Source: Rhyzopertha dominica
Taxonomy: Eukaryota; Arthropoda; Insecta; Coleoptera; Bostrichidae
DNA: 64,000 bases
Direction of reading: 5' to 3'
Assembly: GCA_025024175.1 (NCBI GenBank)
Contig: QCXZ01000137.1
Span: forward strand, 496,001-560,000
The position numbers were made by a program, and so were the translations under genes. Below the pieces are notes generated by a model. The model was not told the DNA's origin, did not search any database, and saw only the letters and a program-made list of their open reading frames with translations. Shown one piece after another: positions 21,701-32,157 of the stretch (position 1 is its first letter; every line of letters begins with the position of its first letter).

Positions 21701-23892
21701 ATCTCCATGTGTCCAGAATCTAAATAATTTTGCATGAAATTTGTATAAGCTTCAGAAATAGGCGGATTTTGAGCTAGTTTTCGCTCCAACGAATAGAGGC
21801 GACGGAGGGCTATTTCACGAGATCCAACGAAGTTTTGTTCAGTCTTGAACGGCAACAAAACTACATAGCGACCGTATGTATTACGATACACGGTTTTTTT
21901 GAAGATGTTTTCACATTCGATATCTTCAGGAGATAACATCGCGACATCTGGTAGATTTTCGATTTCCCAAAATTTTAGCATCGTTTTGTTTAGCGAATTG
22001 TCTAGTGTAAGGTGAAAAGAATTTACCGACGAATGCGAATACAATGACGAATTACCCATTAAGATCCACCCAAATATTGTTTCCATGGCCACCGGTTCAC
22101 TGAATTTCCCGAAAACTCGACTACATTTTAAAATCCATGGAAAAATCGATGCGCCTAAAAGCATGTCGATTTTGCCTGGTCTATCAAAGGATGAATCCGA
22201 AAATTTTATATTCACAAGATGTTTCCATTGTGAAGTATTTAGTCGAGTATTTGGCATTAAACCGCAAATTTGTGGAACGAGTACAAAATCCATACGATAT
22301 GATGGATCAGTTTGAGCAATGGGACGGACGATGCATGTGGTTTGACCTCGAGGTATTGACGAAGGCAGGTCGGATGTATCTTGTCCCATTACGTATAAAG
22401 GAACATCAATCGAATTTCTGCGTAACTTTAAACGATGAAAGCATCTTTCAGTCAAAATATTTGCTTGGCTTCCAGAATCCAATAAGGCCCTTACTACATG
22501 AGGGTGCCCTTGCGAGTCAAGAACCTCCAATTGTACTGTCGCTAAGATGACTGAACATGCATTCGAAGAACACTGCAATGGAGTGCTTGTAGAAACAAAA
22601 AGATTGGTGGGAGGATCTATACGACGATCCGCTTCAGAACAAACTTCACTAGGACCTACGGTATCTGGTATCGGCTCTTGTGGTGATTGAGGTGCGAAAT
22701 GAAGGAAGGTATGGTGTTTCGAGTAACACACCTTACACGACGACGACGAAGAACAATTTTTTGTCATGTGGTTAGATCTCAAACAATTGTAACACAATCC
22801 TTTCTGTTTAGCTAATTGATATCGATCGAAGGGGGATTTCTTCTTTAAGATTGGACATTTGTAGATCGAATGATCTGAAGAACAAACCGAACAATTCTGT
22901 GACGAGTCAACACTTTGGGTTACCAAAGTAGAAACGTGCGAGTGACCTTTCAAAGGTGACGAAAGTCGTTTGCTTGAGGGTAACGAATCGAGAGATTTAC
23001 AATGATTTTTCAAAAACTTTATCAAAAGGGCTAAATTTGGAATTTCCTCAGAGGAAGATGTCAATTCAAACTGCCGACGGGTTTCATTATCTAGCTTATC
23101 CAGTAAAAGCGTAACCAGAATAAAATCCCATTGATCTGTGGGAAGACCAATTAGTTTAAGCGCCTGAATATTCTCCGAAAACGAATCAATTAAATTACGA
23201 AGATTTTTGGCAGATTCATCTCTCAAGGTGGGTAAATTTTGAATTTCCCTCCAATAAAATGTTGCTAAGCTTCGAGTATTGTTATAGCGTTCTAACAGCG
23301 ATGAGTAAACAACTGGATAGTTATCGTTGGTCATTGGCAACGTTTTTGCAAGCGTTAAAGGTTCCTTCTTTAGAGAAGAAATCAGATATTGAAAACGTTC
23401 AATGTTTGAGAGAGAAGCGTTATTATGTATCATTGAGGAAAACATATCTCGATAAGTAGGCCACATTCGCAAGTTACCGTCAAACTCCGGCAAATTAACT
23501 TTTGGCAATTTTACAGTTGAGTGTGAAGCAGCGTTTGGAGCTACTCTTTCGATTTCATGTCGCGTTGGACGCGTTTTTTCAAAAAGTTGTTCGTACCGCG
23601 ACAAAACGTAATAATAATCGTTATCAAATGTTTTGCGAATTCTATCTTCTGCTTCAAAGTCAGGTTCCCTCTGAGCTGATAAGTTTGTCAAAATTGAAAC
23701 GTGTAACTGTTGAAATTCTTCATACAATGAATTAACAGTAGAAAATCTAGCCTTAAACAAGCTTTTACTCAAAGGATTGGCATCTGCATTTTCAGCGAGA
23801 TTTTTTGTTTCTTCCATCCGATTAACAACAACGTTTCGACAAGCTACTAATTGTAATTGTTTCGCGGTCATTGCATTTACTAATTCAAACAA
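18730..23892 (-). CDS. BEL/Pao gag-pol polyprotein, 1720 residues, intact
   Basis: One open frame without stop or frameshift. Domains in order: a Gag region of the DUF1759 type (about residues 20-300, with LPEFDGN near 136); CCHC-like zinc knuckles (about 334-398, CSVCSSDHSIYKC and CYNCLRSNHMTKNC); an aspartic protease with LLDSGSQANIL (active Asp 472); reverse transcriptase (about 740-920) with YVDDIVSG at 881-888; RNase H with FCDASEKGYAA; an integrase with an H-H-C-C zinc finger and a D,D,E core (GVDFTGPF, YSDCGTNFRGA, PHMGGLWEAGVKAVK); and a C-terminal DUF5641 segment (RWQLLVRLQQDFWSRW). This order and the DUF1759/DUF5641 pair are typical of BEL/Pao. No envelope gene is present. The ATG used is the first in the frame, about 260 bp from the primer-binding site. 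Confidence 0.97.
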   Translation of the reverse strand: MFELVNAMTAKQLQLVACRNVVVNRMEETKNLAENADANPLSKSLFKARFSTVNSLYEEFQQLHVSILTNLSAQREPDFEAEDRIRKTFDNDYYYVLSRYEQLFEKTRPTRHEIERVAPNAASHSTVKLPKVNLPEFDGNLRMWPTYRDMFSSMIHNNASLSNIERFQYLISSLKKEPLTLAKTLPMTNDNYPVVYSSLLERYNNTRSLATFYWREIQNLPTLRDESAKNLRNLIDSFSENIQALKLIGLPTDQWDFILVTLLLDKLDNETRRQFELTSSSEEIPNLALLIKFLKNHCKSLDSLPSSKRLSSPLKGHSHVSTLVTQSVDSSQNCSVCSSDHSIYKCPILKKKSPFDRYQLAKQKGLCYNCLRSNHMTKNCSSSSSCKVCYSKHHTFLHFAPQSPQEPIPDTVGPSEVCSEADRRIDPPTNLFVSTSTPLQCSSNACSVILATVQLEVLDSQGHPHVVRALLDSGSQANILTERCFHRLKLRRNSIDVPLYVMGQDTSDLPSSIPRGQTTCIVRPIAQTDPSYRMDFVLVPQICGLMPNTRLNTSQWKHLVNIKFSDSSFDRPGKIDMLLGASIFPWILKCSRVFGKFSEPVAMETIFGWILMGNSSLYSHSSVNSFHLTLDNSLNKTMLKFWEIENLPDVAMLSPEDIECENIFKKTVYRNTYGRYVVLLPFKTEQNFVGSREIALRRLYSLERKLAQNPPISEAYTNFMQNYLDSGHMEIVQRPKNFDGYYIPHHCVVRPESTTTKLRVVFDASCRDANGVSLNDCLLVGPKLQKDIVILLSHFRLHKIVFTADIKQMYRQILVQPSHCDYQRIVWRSSPDQPVQDFRLKTVTYGVSSAPFLALRTINQLASDEAVNFPLAAEVLKSDIYVDDIVSGSPSIEVALATQQQLIELFAKGGFELRKWAANHPNLLKHLSEDQSQIPIPFDNDIAVKILGLQWIPATDSFSYSVCTFSSNCTKRSLLSDIARLFDPLGFLSPLIMVAKSIIQQLWSLGLDWDDKVPEAIERVWARFQSEMWLISHLTIPRNLNLNSLAFYELHLFCDASEKGYAAVAYLRIHCGSTVNVQLLMAKSKVAPLKTISIPRLELCGAFLLAKLVATLRQIYSDELTFTRIVAWTDLIVSLSWIKTVPHRLKTFVANRVSYIQEVLHPSSWNYVPSTDNPADCASRGLFASELVEHLLWWNGPKWLLLDSENWPSQEPAMTAQTEKYCQIENKQTTLCSLVSLESLDALLVRYSSLDKIERIIAYCYRFARNCQPSNKKLTAHFHQEELYMALMLLVKRVQAIFFEKEIHALRSKSLCPKPLRKLNPFLDERGVLRVGGRLSHADISYESMHPAILPRCSRLTELIIERTHIQNCHPGLKTLSHLLAQKFWILSSNRAIRSCLSQCIRCFRVKPSVSTPLMGDLPSPRIREVKPFNCSGVDFTGPFTITMSKTRGAKTTKAYLCLFVCFATKAVHLELASDLSSESFLAALRRFISRRGRCNYIYSDCGTNFRGAYTELCRLMQGASENEKLNWHFNPPSSPHMGGLWEAGVKAVKTHLIRVVGSQILTYEELYTVFTQIEAILNSRPLTPLSSDPNDLTPLTPGHFLTLEPLTAPPCSDLTNLNISRLDRWQLLVRLQQDFWSRWHTEYLHTLQQRHKWNKPGSPISIGSLVLIKNELTAPLRWPLARVMELHSGEDGVSRVATVKTQQGIFKRPIVKLCPLPLQ

Positions 23893-24131
23893 TCGAGTAA
23901 ACAGAACCGGTGTTCATTCAAAAAACGGGGTACAAGAAACTATAGATAAAACGAGAGAGCGATACGGTTTGGCCGGCCCGGACGACAGCACGGCGACACG
24001 ATTAACAGGATTTCAATTCAATTTCTAATAGCTTTGCAATAGCGTCAAGATGTACAACAAATAATAAGTGCGAATGTTACAACAACGAAATCAAATAGCG
24101 AATACTATTAGCGCAATTAGTGCAATCAGAT

Positions 24132-24150
24132 CCGGCTCGATAAAGGACCA
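24132..24150 (-). other. Primer-binding site, tRNA-Tyr-like with an internal three-base difference
   Basis: On the minus strand, seven bases inside the 5' LTR, TGGTCCTTTATCGAGCCGG begins with the TGG expected opposite a CCA tail. It resembles the complement of a eukaryotic tRNA-Tyr 3' end (TGGTCCTTCGAGCCGG) except for an inserted TAT. The primer assignment is inference. Confidence 0.6.
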
Positions 24151-24157
24151 AAATTTA

Positions 24158-24558
24158 TGTTCACGTAGGGCTCAAAATGAGCTCCGTTAACGCTTACCAA
24201 ATGACAACAAATCGGCTCAGGCACTTACCTTAGTGTAAGATGGGGTGAGTGTGAGGGTGTGTTTGTTGCATGCGTGTGTGTGTGTGGACTTGATGCACTA
24301 GCTGGCACGTCTATAGCTGCGAAGATGCGATCGAACGATGTATACGTGTGTGCTTCAAAAACAACTCAAACTAACCAATTTCTTGATGCTCCGTGATTCT
24401 TCGCGCACGACGAAGGAGTCAGGAAAAAAAAGGAATGGAACTAGGTACCCTAAATAAGTGCCCGAAAAACCAAACTGAATAAGCCAATTAATTGAAAAAT
24501 AACAAAATGTTGATCCTTGTTATCGAACAAATACGAAAAACTATAAAATTCTCTAACA
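24158..24558 (-). repeat. 5' LTR of the BEL/Pao element
   Basis: This is a 401-bp copy of the left LTR. In element orientation it contains a TTTATAG sequence near the start that could act as a TATA element. Confidence 0.96.
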
Positions 24559-24563
24559 AAAAG
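24559..24563. repeat. Target-site duplication AAAAG, right of the BEL/Pao element
   Basis: The five bases match those preceding the left LTR (18291-18295). Confidence 0.9.
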
Positions 24564-27249
24564 TATAATACAAGAATTGATCAAATATCCAGTGTCATTC
24601 TGTAATTTATTATCTTGCGAGTTGCTTTGGAGCATTTCATGCAAATCAGTCAAAAGAAGACTTCAAAGGCGAAATTTAACATCTATTTATACGATCCAGT
24701 TACTTTATCTCATTATCATAAAATTTTGGAAAGGTGACGTCCTCTCATTTTTCTAAAGCACGTGCCAGACGTTTTATACTCTCGATAGCCCATATCAACC
24801 TCTAATTAATCGTTTTTCATCCTTTACAGCCCATCAGCCATTACACATGCTGTTTGCACTTATTATTAGCAAGTGGTTACATCATTTCGTCTCGTTACGT
24901 ATCATTATTACCTGTTAAGGGCACATTGCTGCCTCGTACTTTAATAAAACGCCTCCTTTGATTGTCCGGACGACCTCATAGCTCACCTTGTCCTGCCAGT
25001 TTGCAGTTTTAAGAATTGTGCGACATTGCAAACTGTACCCGTCCACCTTAATAATTAGAACCGGGTAATCACCGTTTACCTGTTTTGCTGCTTTCTTATT
25101 AGCATTTCTGATTTGTCATTGTCTTGTTTACGTAAGAGGTTGTTTTCGATTTTGCACGAGGTAGCAAAGAGTAAAAAAGGTGTGAATAACTTACGAGTAT
25201 GTCGTATCTTCTGTAAAAAGTATAGTTGCAACAAAATGAATTTGTTTGGGTCATTTTCTATAGACTTTTTGCCTTCTTTGTCTACTTTTTTGCATTCTTC
25301 TTAGTTGAAACAGTTCTCTCTCTCTTTCTTGTGTCCTTTTTTATTTCCTAAAACTTGTCTAGCTCTTTTCTTGATTTTTATCTAAATCTGTCCACTGTTC
25401 GTTTATAGTTTGGTTGTTACAGTTATTTATCTACCTTTTTCTAACTGACCTCGAAGCATCTGCTACAGTTTCCTATGTGCATTTCCGTCCTTTTCCATTC
25501 AATTTTCTTTATGTTTTCATAGCAATTGTAACAAATAAAGCTAGGGTTATTTTAATCATATGCTTGTTTATAGAAATCTGCAGTTTATAAACTATGAAAT
25601 GTTAATTTTTAAACCTTTTTTCTGTACCTACTTTTGTGTAAAAATCTTTTAGCAACTCAACGAAGCAGATCTATATTTTTTTGCCTTATTTTGGTTAATT
25701 TCCTTGTAATTTGTCGTATTGTTAACATAACTTCTGTAAGTTTTGTAGATACAGTACTTACTGAATCTGTGCCGGAAAAATTTGCAAGCTTACTTTGTTC
25801 ATACGTAATTTTATTGTTGTTTTCCCGTTATGAAACTGTACACTTTGATTTATCGTCTTATAGTGCTTCTGTTACAAAACCCAGCAGCACGACATAATTT
25901 ATTGCTAGCTCGAAATAATAAAACTTCCACAGACCAATCGTTTTCCTCCTTGCAAGAACACTGACCTATCACCCGGAATTGTGAAAACGGAAGTTTAAAA
26001 ATCGACCTGAACTTGCCCCCTACCAATGCTGTGTAGGCTGAAATAACTCCATTGGCGTCCGGTGGTTCGAACGACGTCTATATGCAAATGTAGTGCTCAT
26101 TATACATTAACAGTGTTTACTGTTTTTTTATGTCTCGTTTCCGTACACCAATAAAGTGTGAGTTGCTATTTTCGACTTGCGACTGGTCTATTTTTGAACT
26201 TGTGCCAGTGGCGTCTAATGGACAGGGGTCATATCTGATTATTCTAGCGTAAGAAACAACATTTTGTGAGTTGGAATAACATGCTACGAAATTTGGGAAA
26301 ATTGAATTTAAACTATCAAATATTCTCACGAAAACACTTATTGACGTCGAGCTAAGTAAACCGTTTCGATTTGCATTTTAATAGGAAGTTCTCAATTTGG
26401 CATTTAGACAAAAAACAATGGTGTTTTTCGAAATTTTTCAACGTCTTTATGGCTAACCCTATTTGGTTGATTAATATATATATATAATAAAACACATCAT
26501 ATTCTGTGATATTTATTTCTCCTAACTACGCCCCTGCCTCTGAAAATCCCCAGGAATTTCGTATACGAAGTACAGCTGCCGTATTATTTCCAATTTACAG
26601 AATAATAAATAATTAGGTTTTGGACTGGACGAAAATAGGCGATTGCGCAATCGGCATCAGAATAACGTTGGTCCATTTCTATTGGCCAAAAGCTCCCACG
26701 TTAAACTGTGGTCGTTGCTTATTGCTTGTTATAATGACCTAATAGAAAAAACCCTTACATTTCCTTTTTATCACTTTCTTGATATTAAAAATGACATTTT
26801 ATCAAAATACACCTATCTAGTTATTTTTGGAAACCTAGAACGCTTAAGTGATTCATCTAGCTTCCTTAGATCGACACTTCCTTGTTGTGATCATAAGTAG
26901 TGGGCCGTGACGAAGTAGCAGCCGGATTATTAATTACAATCAGGGTCAAGTTCGTTCGCAATTACGTATTTTGCTTGTTTGCCTTGATTGTGAATTCTGG
27001 GAAATATAAACGGGATTGTTATTATATTTTTGTCTTAAATGTTAGCGGTACTACTGCTATTTCAAAAAATAATGTTCAGCAACGGAGCTACAAAAAATTA
27101 AAAGGTGAACGATGACTAATATTTGCAGAACTGCAGTTGATATTTGTTATAACGTACGTAACAGATATACATATGTAAATATTTAATTATACTGCACATT
27201 TTTAGAATTTTAATTTCTGTTATAAAATCACTTTCATCGCTACACTAAT
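24564..27249. other. 2.7 kb AT-rich DNA without a recognisable gene
   Basis: Only short open frames occur (up to 87 codons) and none shows a domain. There is a (TA)n run near 26476. Two segments near 26000-26060 and 26150-26230 look like old interspersed repeat material, but no family could be assigned. Confidence 0.5.
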
Positions 27250-27570
27250 ATGTGTCTATATTTTTGTAACGTCTCTTCGTTTTCTGCACAGATCATCAGG
27301 TCATCTGCAAATATGCAATCTGCTTTACCACCTGTAATTTTCTATACCTTAATTTAACTTCGTTGAACTTGTTGTGTAGTTTCATTTTCAGCTAGTATAA
27401 ACACTCTTATTGCTTCGTTTGTTTTTACTAATGCCTTTACATGTTCGCTGGTTTCTTTCTGCGTTCTTATTTTATATTTTTCCTATCACTAAGTAATGGT
27501 CACTATATATTTCGTAGCCTCCGTGTACTCTACATCTAATAATCCAATCTGACATTAACAACTGAACAAT
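27250..27570 (-). pseudogene. Remnant of a LINE (endonuclease tail joined to an RT motif)
   Basis: On the minus strand, broken frames give VHGGYEIYSDHYLVIGKI (27480-27550), the end of an APE-type endonuclease domain (SDHYLV motif). Further on they give GGKADCIFADDLMICAENEE, then TLQKY (27270-27340), the reverse transcriptase catalytic ADD motif. Several hundred residues that normally separate them are missing, so this is an internally deleted, decayed non-LTR retrotransposon. The clade cannot be decided. Confidence 0.55.
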
Positions 27571-30515
27571 ATAAGCAAATAAACAGCATACTTGATATGT
27601 TCATGTTGCTTGGCCATCTGAGCTAGGAAGTATATGTTATTCATTTTGATATTATAACGGTAAGCATACACTACTCGTTTTTTTACTAACACATCAATCG
27701 TGCTTCACAGAAAACATGTTCGAATTCCAAATTTATTTCGTACACCATTACATCTGTCTGTTCGTACCGCAACCAAGTCCACAATCACGTCCTACCCCAA
27801 ACGATAAATCGGGGAATTTGCCTCGAGCGAAATACTGTAAATGAATCACACCGAAAACCCTCTTCGGTCGCATTTGACGTAATCCGAAAAACTCAACCTG
27901 AGAGGGGATCCCGAAGCCCCAGCACTGATGGCCTAATTAGATCAGGTGGGCGGAAGCGAATTTCGAGCTTCTGTAATACCAATTGTAAATATTAAATGTA
28001 AATGCTGTGGGGAAATGAAACTGGTTCCAAAGTCTTCTGATCTTTGGGATACGAAAGTAAAGAAATCTCATCCGTAAAGTGTGTTGGTAATAAAAACATA
28101 TCAATGAAGTAGTTTTCTTTCTTTTCTATTTATAAACGAGGTAATCTTTACCTGCTTTTAGCATCTACACATCTCTTAAGATAGCTTTGGCAGTTAAAAT
28201 TGCAATACTCATGGCTTAGATTCGGACAGGTTTAAATCAATCAATAATTGCAGCAACGAGGATGTATTTTTTATAGAATGGTTGCAATTTGGCTGTTATT
28301 AAAATTATTATATGAAGGTGATAGAATACACTGCATTATGTGGAAATGGTCGTCAACTGTCCTGCAAAACATGTCTCGAATCTTGACCTCAGTCTTTTTA
28401 GTGACAATAACTTTACTTAACGTTCATCGGCAATATAAAATCACTATACACCTTCTAAACCTTTAGCAATAGCAGAGAAGGAAGATCATTAAATTCTGCT
28501 CCTGGTGGTGCAATAAAAAAATAGTTTTTTTAAGGTTAATCACAAACTATTATAATCCAGCCATGTAGACATTCATTATTTATGCAGTTCCCAGCTGTGA
28601 ATCACTACTTTGCTCTCTCCCGGGCCCCCATCAAAACTTGTTGCTCTATTTAGACGTTTCCTACACGTGGTTTAGTTGCGTGCGCACCCGTTACTAATTA
28701 CCATTCAACTTAATACAGCGAACATCCACGAGGGTTTCCGACCCAACACAATTCGTATTGTTTGGGCTTACCGTCCAGGTTATTTGCCTGTTTGTTTAAA
28801 ATTCGAAGACTGCTTCCGCAAAAACCGGATGCCGACTGTTTTCGGTAGTTCAGTATCAAAGTGTCTGTGCCTGGAGATATTGCGATTAATTATTATCGTT
28901 GACTATACTGAACATGATGAGGAGTGTCTGCGTTGTTAATAATTCTTCCTGGTGTTCATTGAATTGTGCAGCAGGCGGAGACACTCGGTGCCGGTTGAAG
29001 GAGTACGTAGAGCAGGTCCGTATTCTACTGGCTTTTTGGAGGGCTTAAGGTTTTTTTAACCGACATCAAATTTCACTCAAAATAATAATGTATAGGTATA
29101 AAATTGGATCTACTCCATTAATTAAAAGTAATGCCATACATTTTCGAATTATCAAGTTTTAATAATATATTTTTCAACCAGCTTGAAACATGACATTTCT
29201 AATACCATTTTTGAAATTAAACTTGACGAAGTTGCGTTGNCAAGATAACTATGTCCTTTTTATACCTAAAATTAAAAAATCGTCTTGAGTAAAATAAAAC
29301 TGTAGTTACAACAATAACTTTTTAAACAATAGCTGAGCAACATAACTTTATTTCGTTTGGAACAATTTTACCTCATATTGCTTTAATGTGTATTACTGGG
29401 GCAAAACAAACAATTCTGGTTTCTTTAAAGTAAAATTGAACCCAATTCTGTGTTGCTCTATGAATATTATTGAATTATGTTAAAAACCAGAATTAACAAG
29501 AAAGCCTTTTATTTCCTAGTTAAGGAGTGTGCCCTATAATTATGGATATCGAAAGTGATTTTAGCTTATGTTTGTAAACCAAAAAACTAAAGGGTTGTCG
29601 TGGTATTCCTCAATATCCAGAATGTTACTTCCCAATTTGGGACTTAATTTAACATTTTCATTTAAAATCCCATCACCACGGGACGCAACTTTGAAACTCC
29701 TCCTTTTTGCAGGATGAATGAGAGCAGCAGTTGCCCTTCGGGACTGTACTGTGCGCTGGACCCACCCCATCCTCCAGTCAGGCTCACTCGACACAGGAGA
29801 TTCGAATCCATTAGGTGAGTCCATCTAATTTTTTTCTTTTTGCCTTCGATGTACGACGCCAAATTGGTAATGGCGGTTGCGTGCACGTTCCGTCGAAACT
29901 AGAGGCGAAATGGGGTGGGCGAGTTGGACTTCAGGGTGCATTAACGTCGAATCGAACTAGGTACATTTTCGAATTGGCGCATGTCTCGGGACACATGCGA
30001 GTTTTGGGCATCTATCTTTGAATAGATTAAATTGGATAGTGAATCGTTTTTTAAAAGGTTTTCCTCGAGGAATTTAACTAAACTAATGTTACATGACAAT
30101 TGCAGAAATAATGTACAGGGTTAAACCCAAATCTGATTTGAGGTCTTCTTTGCTGCACATTGTGAGGGTTTTCTTGTATCCAGAGATGTCGGTTAAATAT
30201 CTGCAAGTTAACTCGTTTTTCTTCTTATAAACATCAAAGTTGTTTAGATCTATTAAATTAAAAAAATTTCACGCGAGTGTAGACAAACTCGTCACGATTA
30301 TTAAGTCCCACGTAATATCAACGAGCAACAGACATTGGTTGTAATATTTTAATAAGATTAGAAACTAATACCTCTCGTAATCTAATTATGGATGGCCTTG
30401 ACAAGGCCACCTTTGAAGGACAAAACAAAAGAATCAGGCTAGTACGCTGTTAACTTTGTACGTAGCTGTTGTCTTGTTAGTGTCGCGAAGACAAAAAGAT
30501 TGAATCGTTTTCAAT
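27571..30515. other. 2.9 kb without a recognised gene
   Basis: No supported coding region. Near 27860-27960 there is a less AT-rich block with a homeodomain-type core (CCTAATTAG), an E-box-like CAGGTG and GTGGGCGG close together, possibly an enhancer. Between 29,680 and 29,960 both strands have open frames in a GC-richer segment, but no family was recognised. One N lies at 29240. Confidence 0.4.
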
Positions 30516-30601
30516 ATGTCCAATGACATAAAACCTGAAGAATGTCAAGAGGAAGAAGATTTTGATGATGCAGATGATAGCTTGGATGATGAGGATGACA
30601 G
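30516..30601 (+). CDS. Candidate acidic first coding exon, product unknown
   Basis: ATG at 30516 (context TCAATATGT) opens MSNDIKPEECQEEEDFDD, then ADDSLDDEDD plus two bases, and reaches a GTAGAG donor at 30602. The strongly biased D/E composition and the frame running exactly into a splice donor suggest a real N-terminal exon, for example of a nuclear or transcription-related protein. The next exon was not found in the window, so the product is not named. A chance open frame is possible. Confidence 0.4.
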
Positions 30602-32157
30602 GTAGAGTGCATACGGTTTTAGATATATGGGGTGATATTTATACAAATTAAAATTGTCTATTTCAATGTTGCTTCACTTCGAAGCATTGCTGTCAGTACA
30701 ATAACACAATGTTTATTAAAAGACCTAATCATTTCATGGGGCTGAAAAATAGTTGCAGCAGTAATTATATTGGATACATTAGCCAATGTATCTGGGGAAA
30801 TGATTGAAATATATATTGTGTAGATAAGTATAATTAAGCATAATTAGTATTTGGTTCTTCCAAACCTACTTGTTTATTAAATATGTAGATTATTTTCTCA
30901 TTTTCTGCAAAAACAAAAAAGACTAATGTTAGTTTGTTCCAATTAGGAGAAGTGTATTTTTGATGAGGGCACGAACCGTTATGGCATTCGTTATAATAAG
31001 CATTGTATTGTATTGGCAACAAAGATTATTGATTTTTACGTAAAAATATAGTATGTTGATGATGCTCTTCACTTGCTGTTAATTAACATACAGGTATCAT
31101 TGTCTTCTATGTAATCCATTTTCTATAACAAAGCGGATTGTTTTAAATTGTGACATCAGAAAGTAGGGGGGCACTATTTAAAAACACTGGATGATCGTTC
31201 CAAAGAAAACGTTAATTAAATTTATGACATGGTGTTGTACGAAAAAAGTTAAATTGACAGTATAATAAATAACCATCTAATGAAATTAAAAAATAATTGT
31301 TTTTTTATTCATATCTGCTGTCATTCATCTAAAGCAAGTTATAAGAAGATGACAAAGATGTGACACCTTTGGCGCATAAACAAATCCATTTTTTTACCAT
31401 CACATAGGTTTTCTAAAGTCTAAATCTACTCCTTGTCTTTCTGTTCAGTATGGGATACTTTAAGCACCAATTCTAGTCTTTTCCGATCTCTTTCCTGATT
31501 TCTAAACTCGTTTCAGATCTCTTAACAACTTCGCCGCATTTTCAGCAGCAATTCCCTCGTTTCCCCCCGAACATTCAACCAGACAAACAAGAAAACCCGC
31601 TTTCCTATCGTCGGTAATTTGCAAGTCTTAAGGAATACGGTCCTTTGAGATATCCCGGAGGCTGAATATTTATGACCATTCCGTTTTGCCCTTGTTTACT
31701 TCCACGTTTTAATTGACTTAATCCCGATTTGTTTTTCTTGTTTAGCCTGCTGGGATTGGCCAAGGTCGGGAGAAGGGTGCGATTTGACAAAACAATGCCC
31801 ACTAAAAAGTGAGTTCCACGTGTATCGCTAGTTGTGATTTAAAGCGACGGTTTTTTTTTGTGGCGTTGCGGTCGTTTTCGTAAACGGAAATGGGATTAAT
31901 TTGTAAAATATAAGCGTCGACATCGTTAGAGTATCTTATGGTTATGGAAAAAATTGGTATGGTGTGGTAACAAGTAGAAGGTGTGATATCAAAAATTACA
32001 AATAAACTAGATAAAAGTGTTTGAAGAAAAAAACATGCTTAAATTGTGTCGACTAAACGACAAATCTTTCCTTCCCTCTTTCTAGCTCTGATAATGTCTG
32101 GGCTCTGTATACTGGTCGTATAAAAAACGTCCTGTCCATAGTAATATCAAGTACCTA
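30602..32157. other. 1.6 kb without a recognised gene
   Basis: AT-rich sequence that could be the first part of an intron if the exon at 30516 is real. No domains or repeats were recognised. Confidence 0.45.

Larger units (their letters stand above)
18296..24558 (-). mobile_element. Complete BEL/Pao LTR retrotransposon
   Basis: This is a 6263-bp element in minus orientation with two LTRs (TGTT...AACA, 402 and 401 bp) that differ at only two substitutions and one base of an A run. It is flanked by the AAAAG duplication. It has a primer-binding site next to the 5' (right) LTR, a purine-rich tract next to the 3' (left) LTR and one uninterrupted gag-pol frame without env. The near identity of the LTRs and the intact frame indicate a recent insertion that may still be able to move. 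It lies 2.7 kb downstream of MAK16. Confidence 0.97.

Noticed and set aside
18730..23892. Possible host gene (large ORF)
   Set aside because: Protease, RT, RNase H and integrase motifs plus flanking LTRs and the target duplication show it is a retrotransposon polyprotein.
29561..30021. Overlapping open frames on both strands (87, 74 and 68 codons)
   Set aside because: Coding-like in several frames at once, typical of a GC-richer patch; no family recognised and no convincing exon borders.
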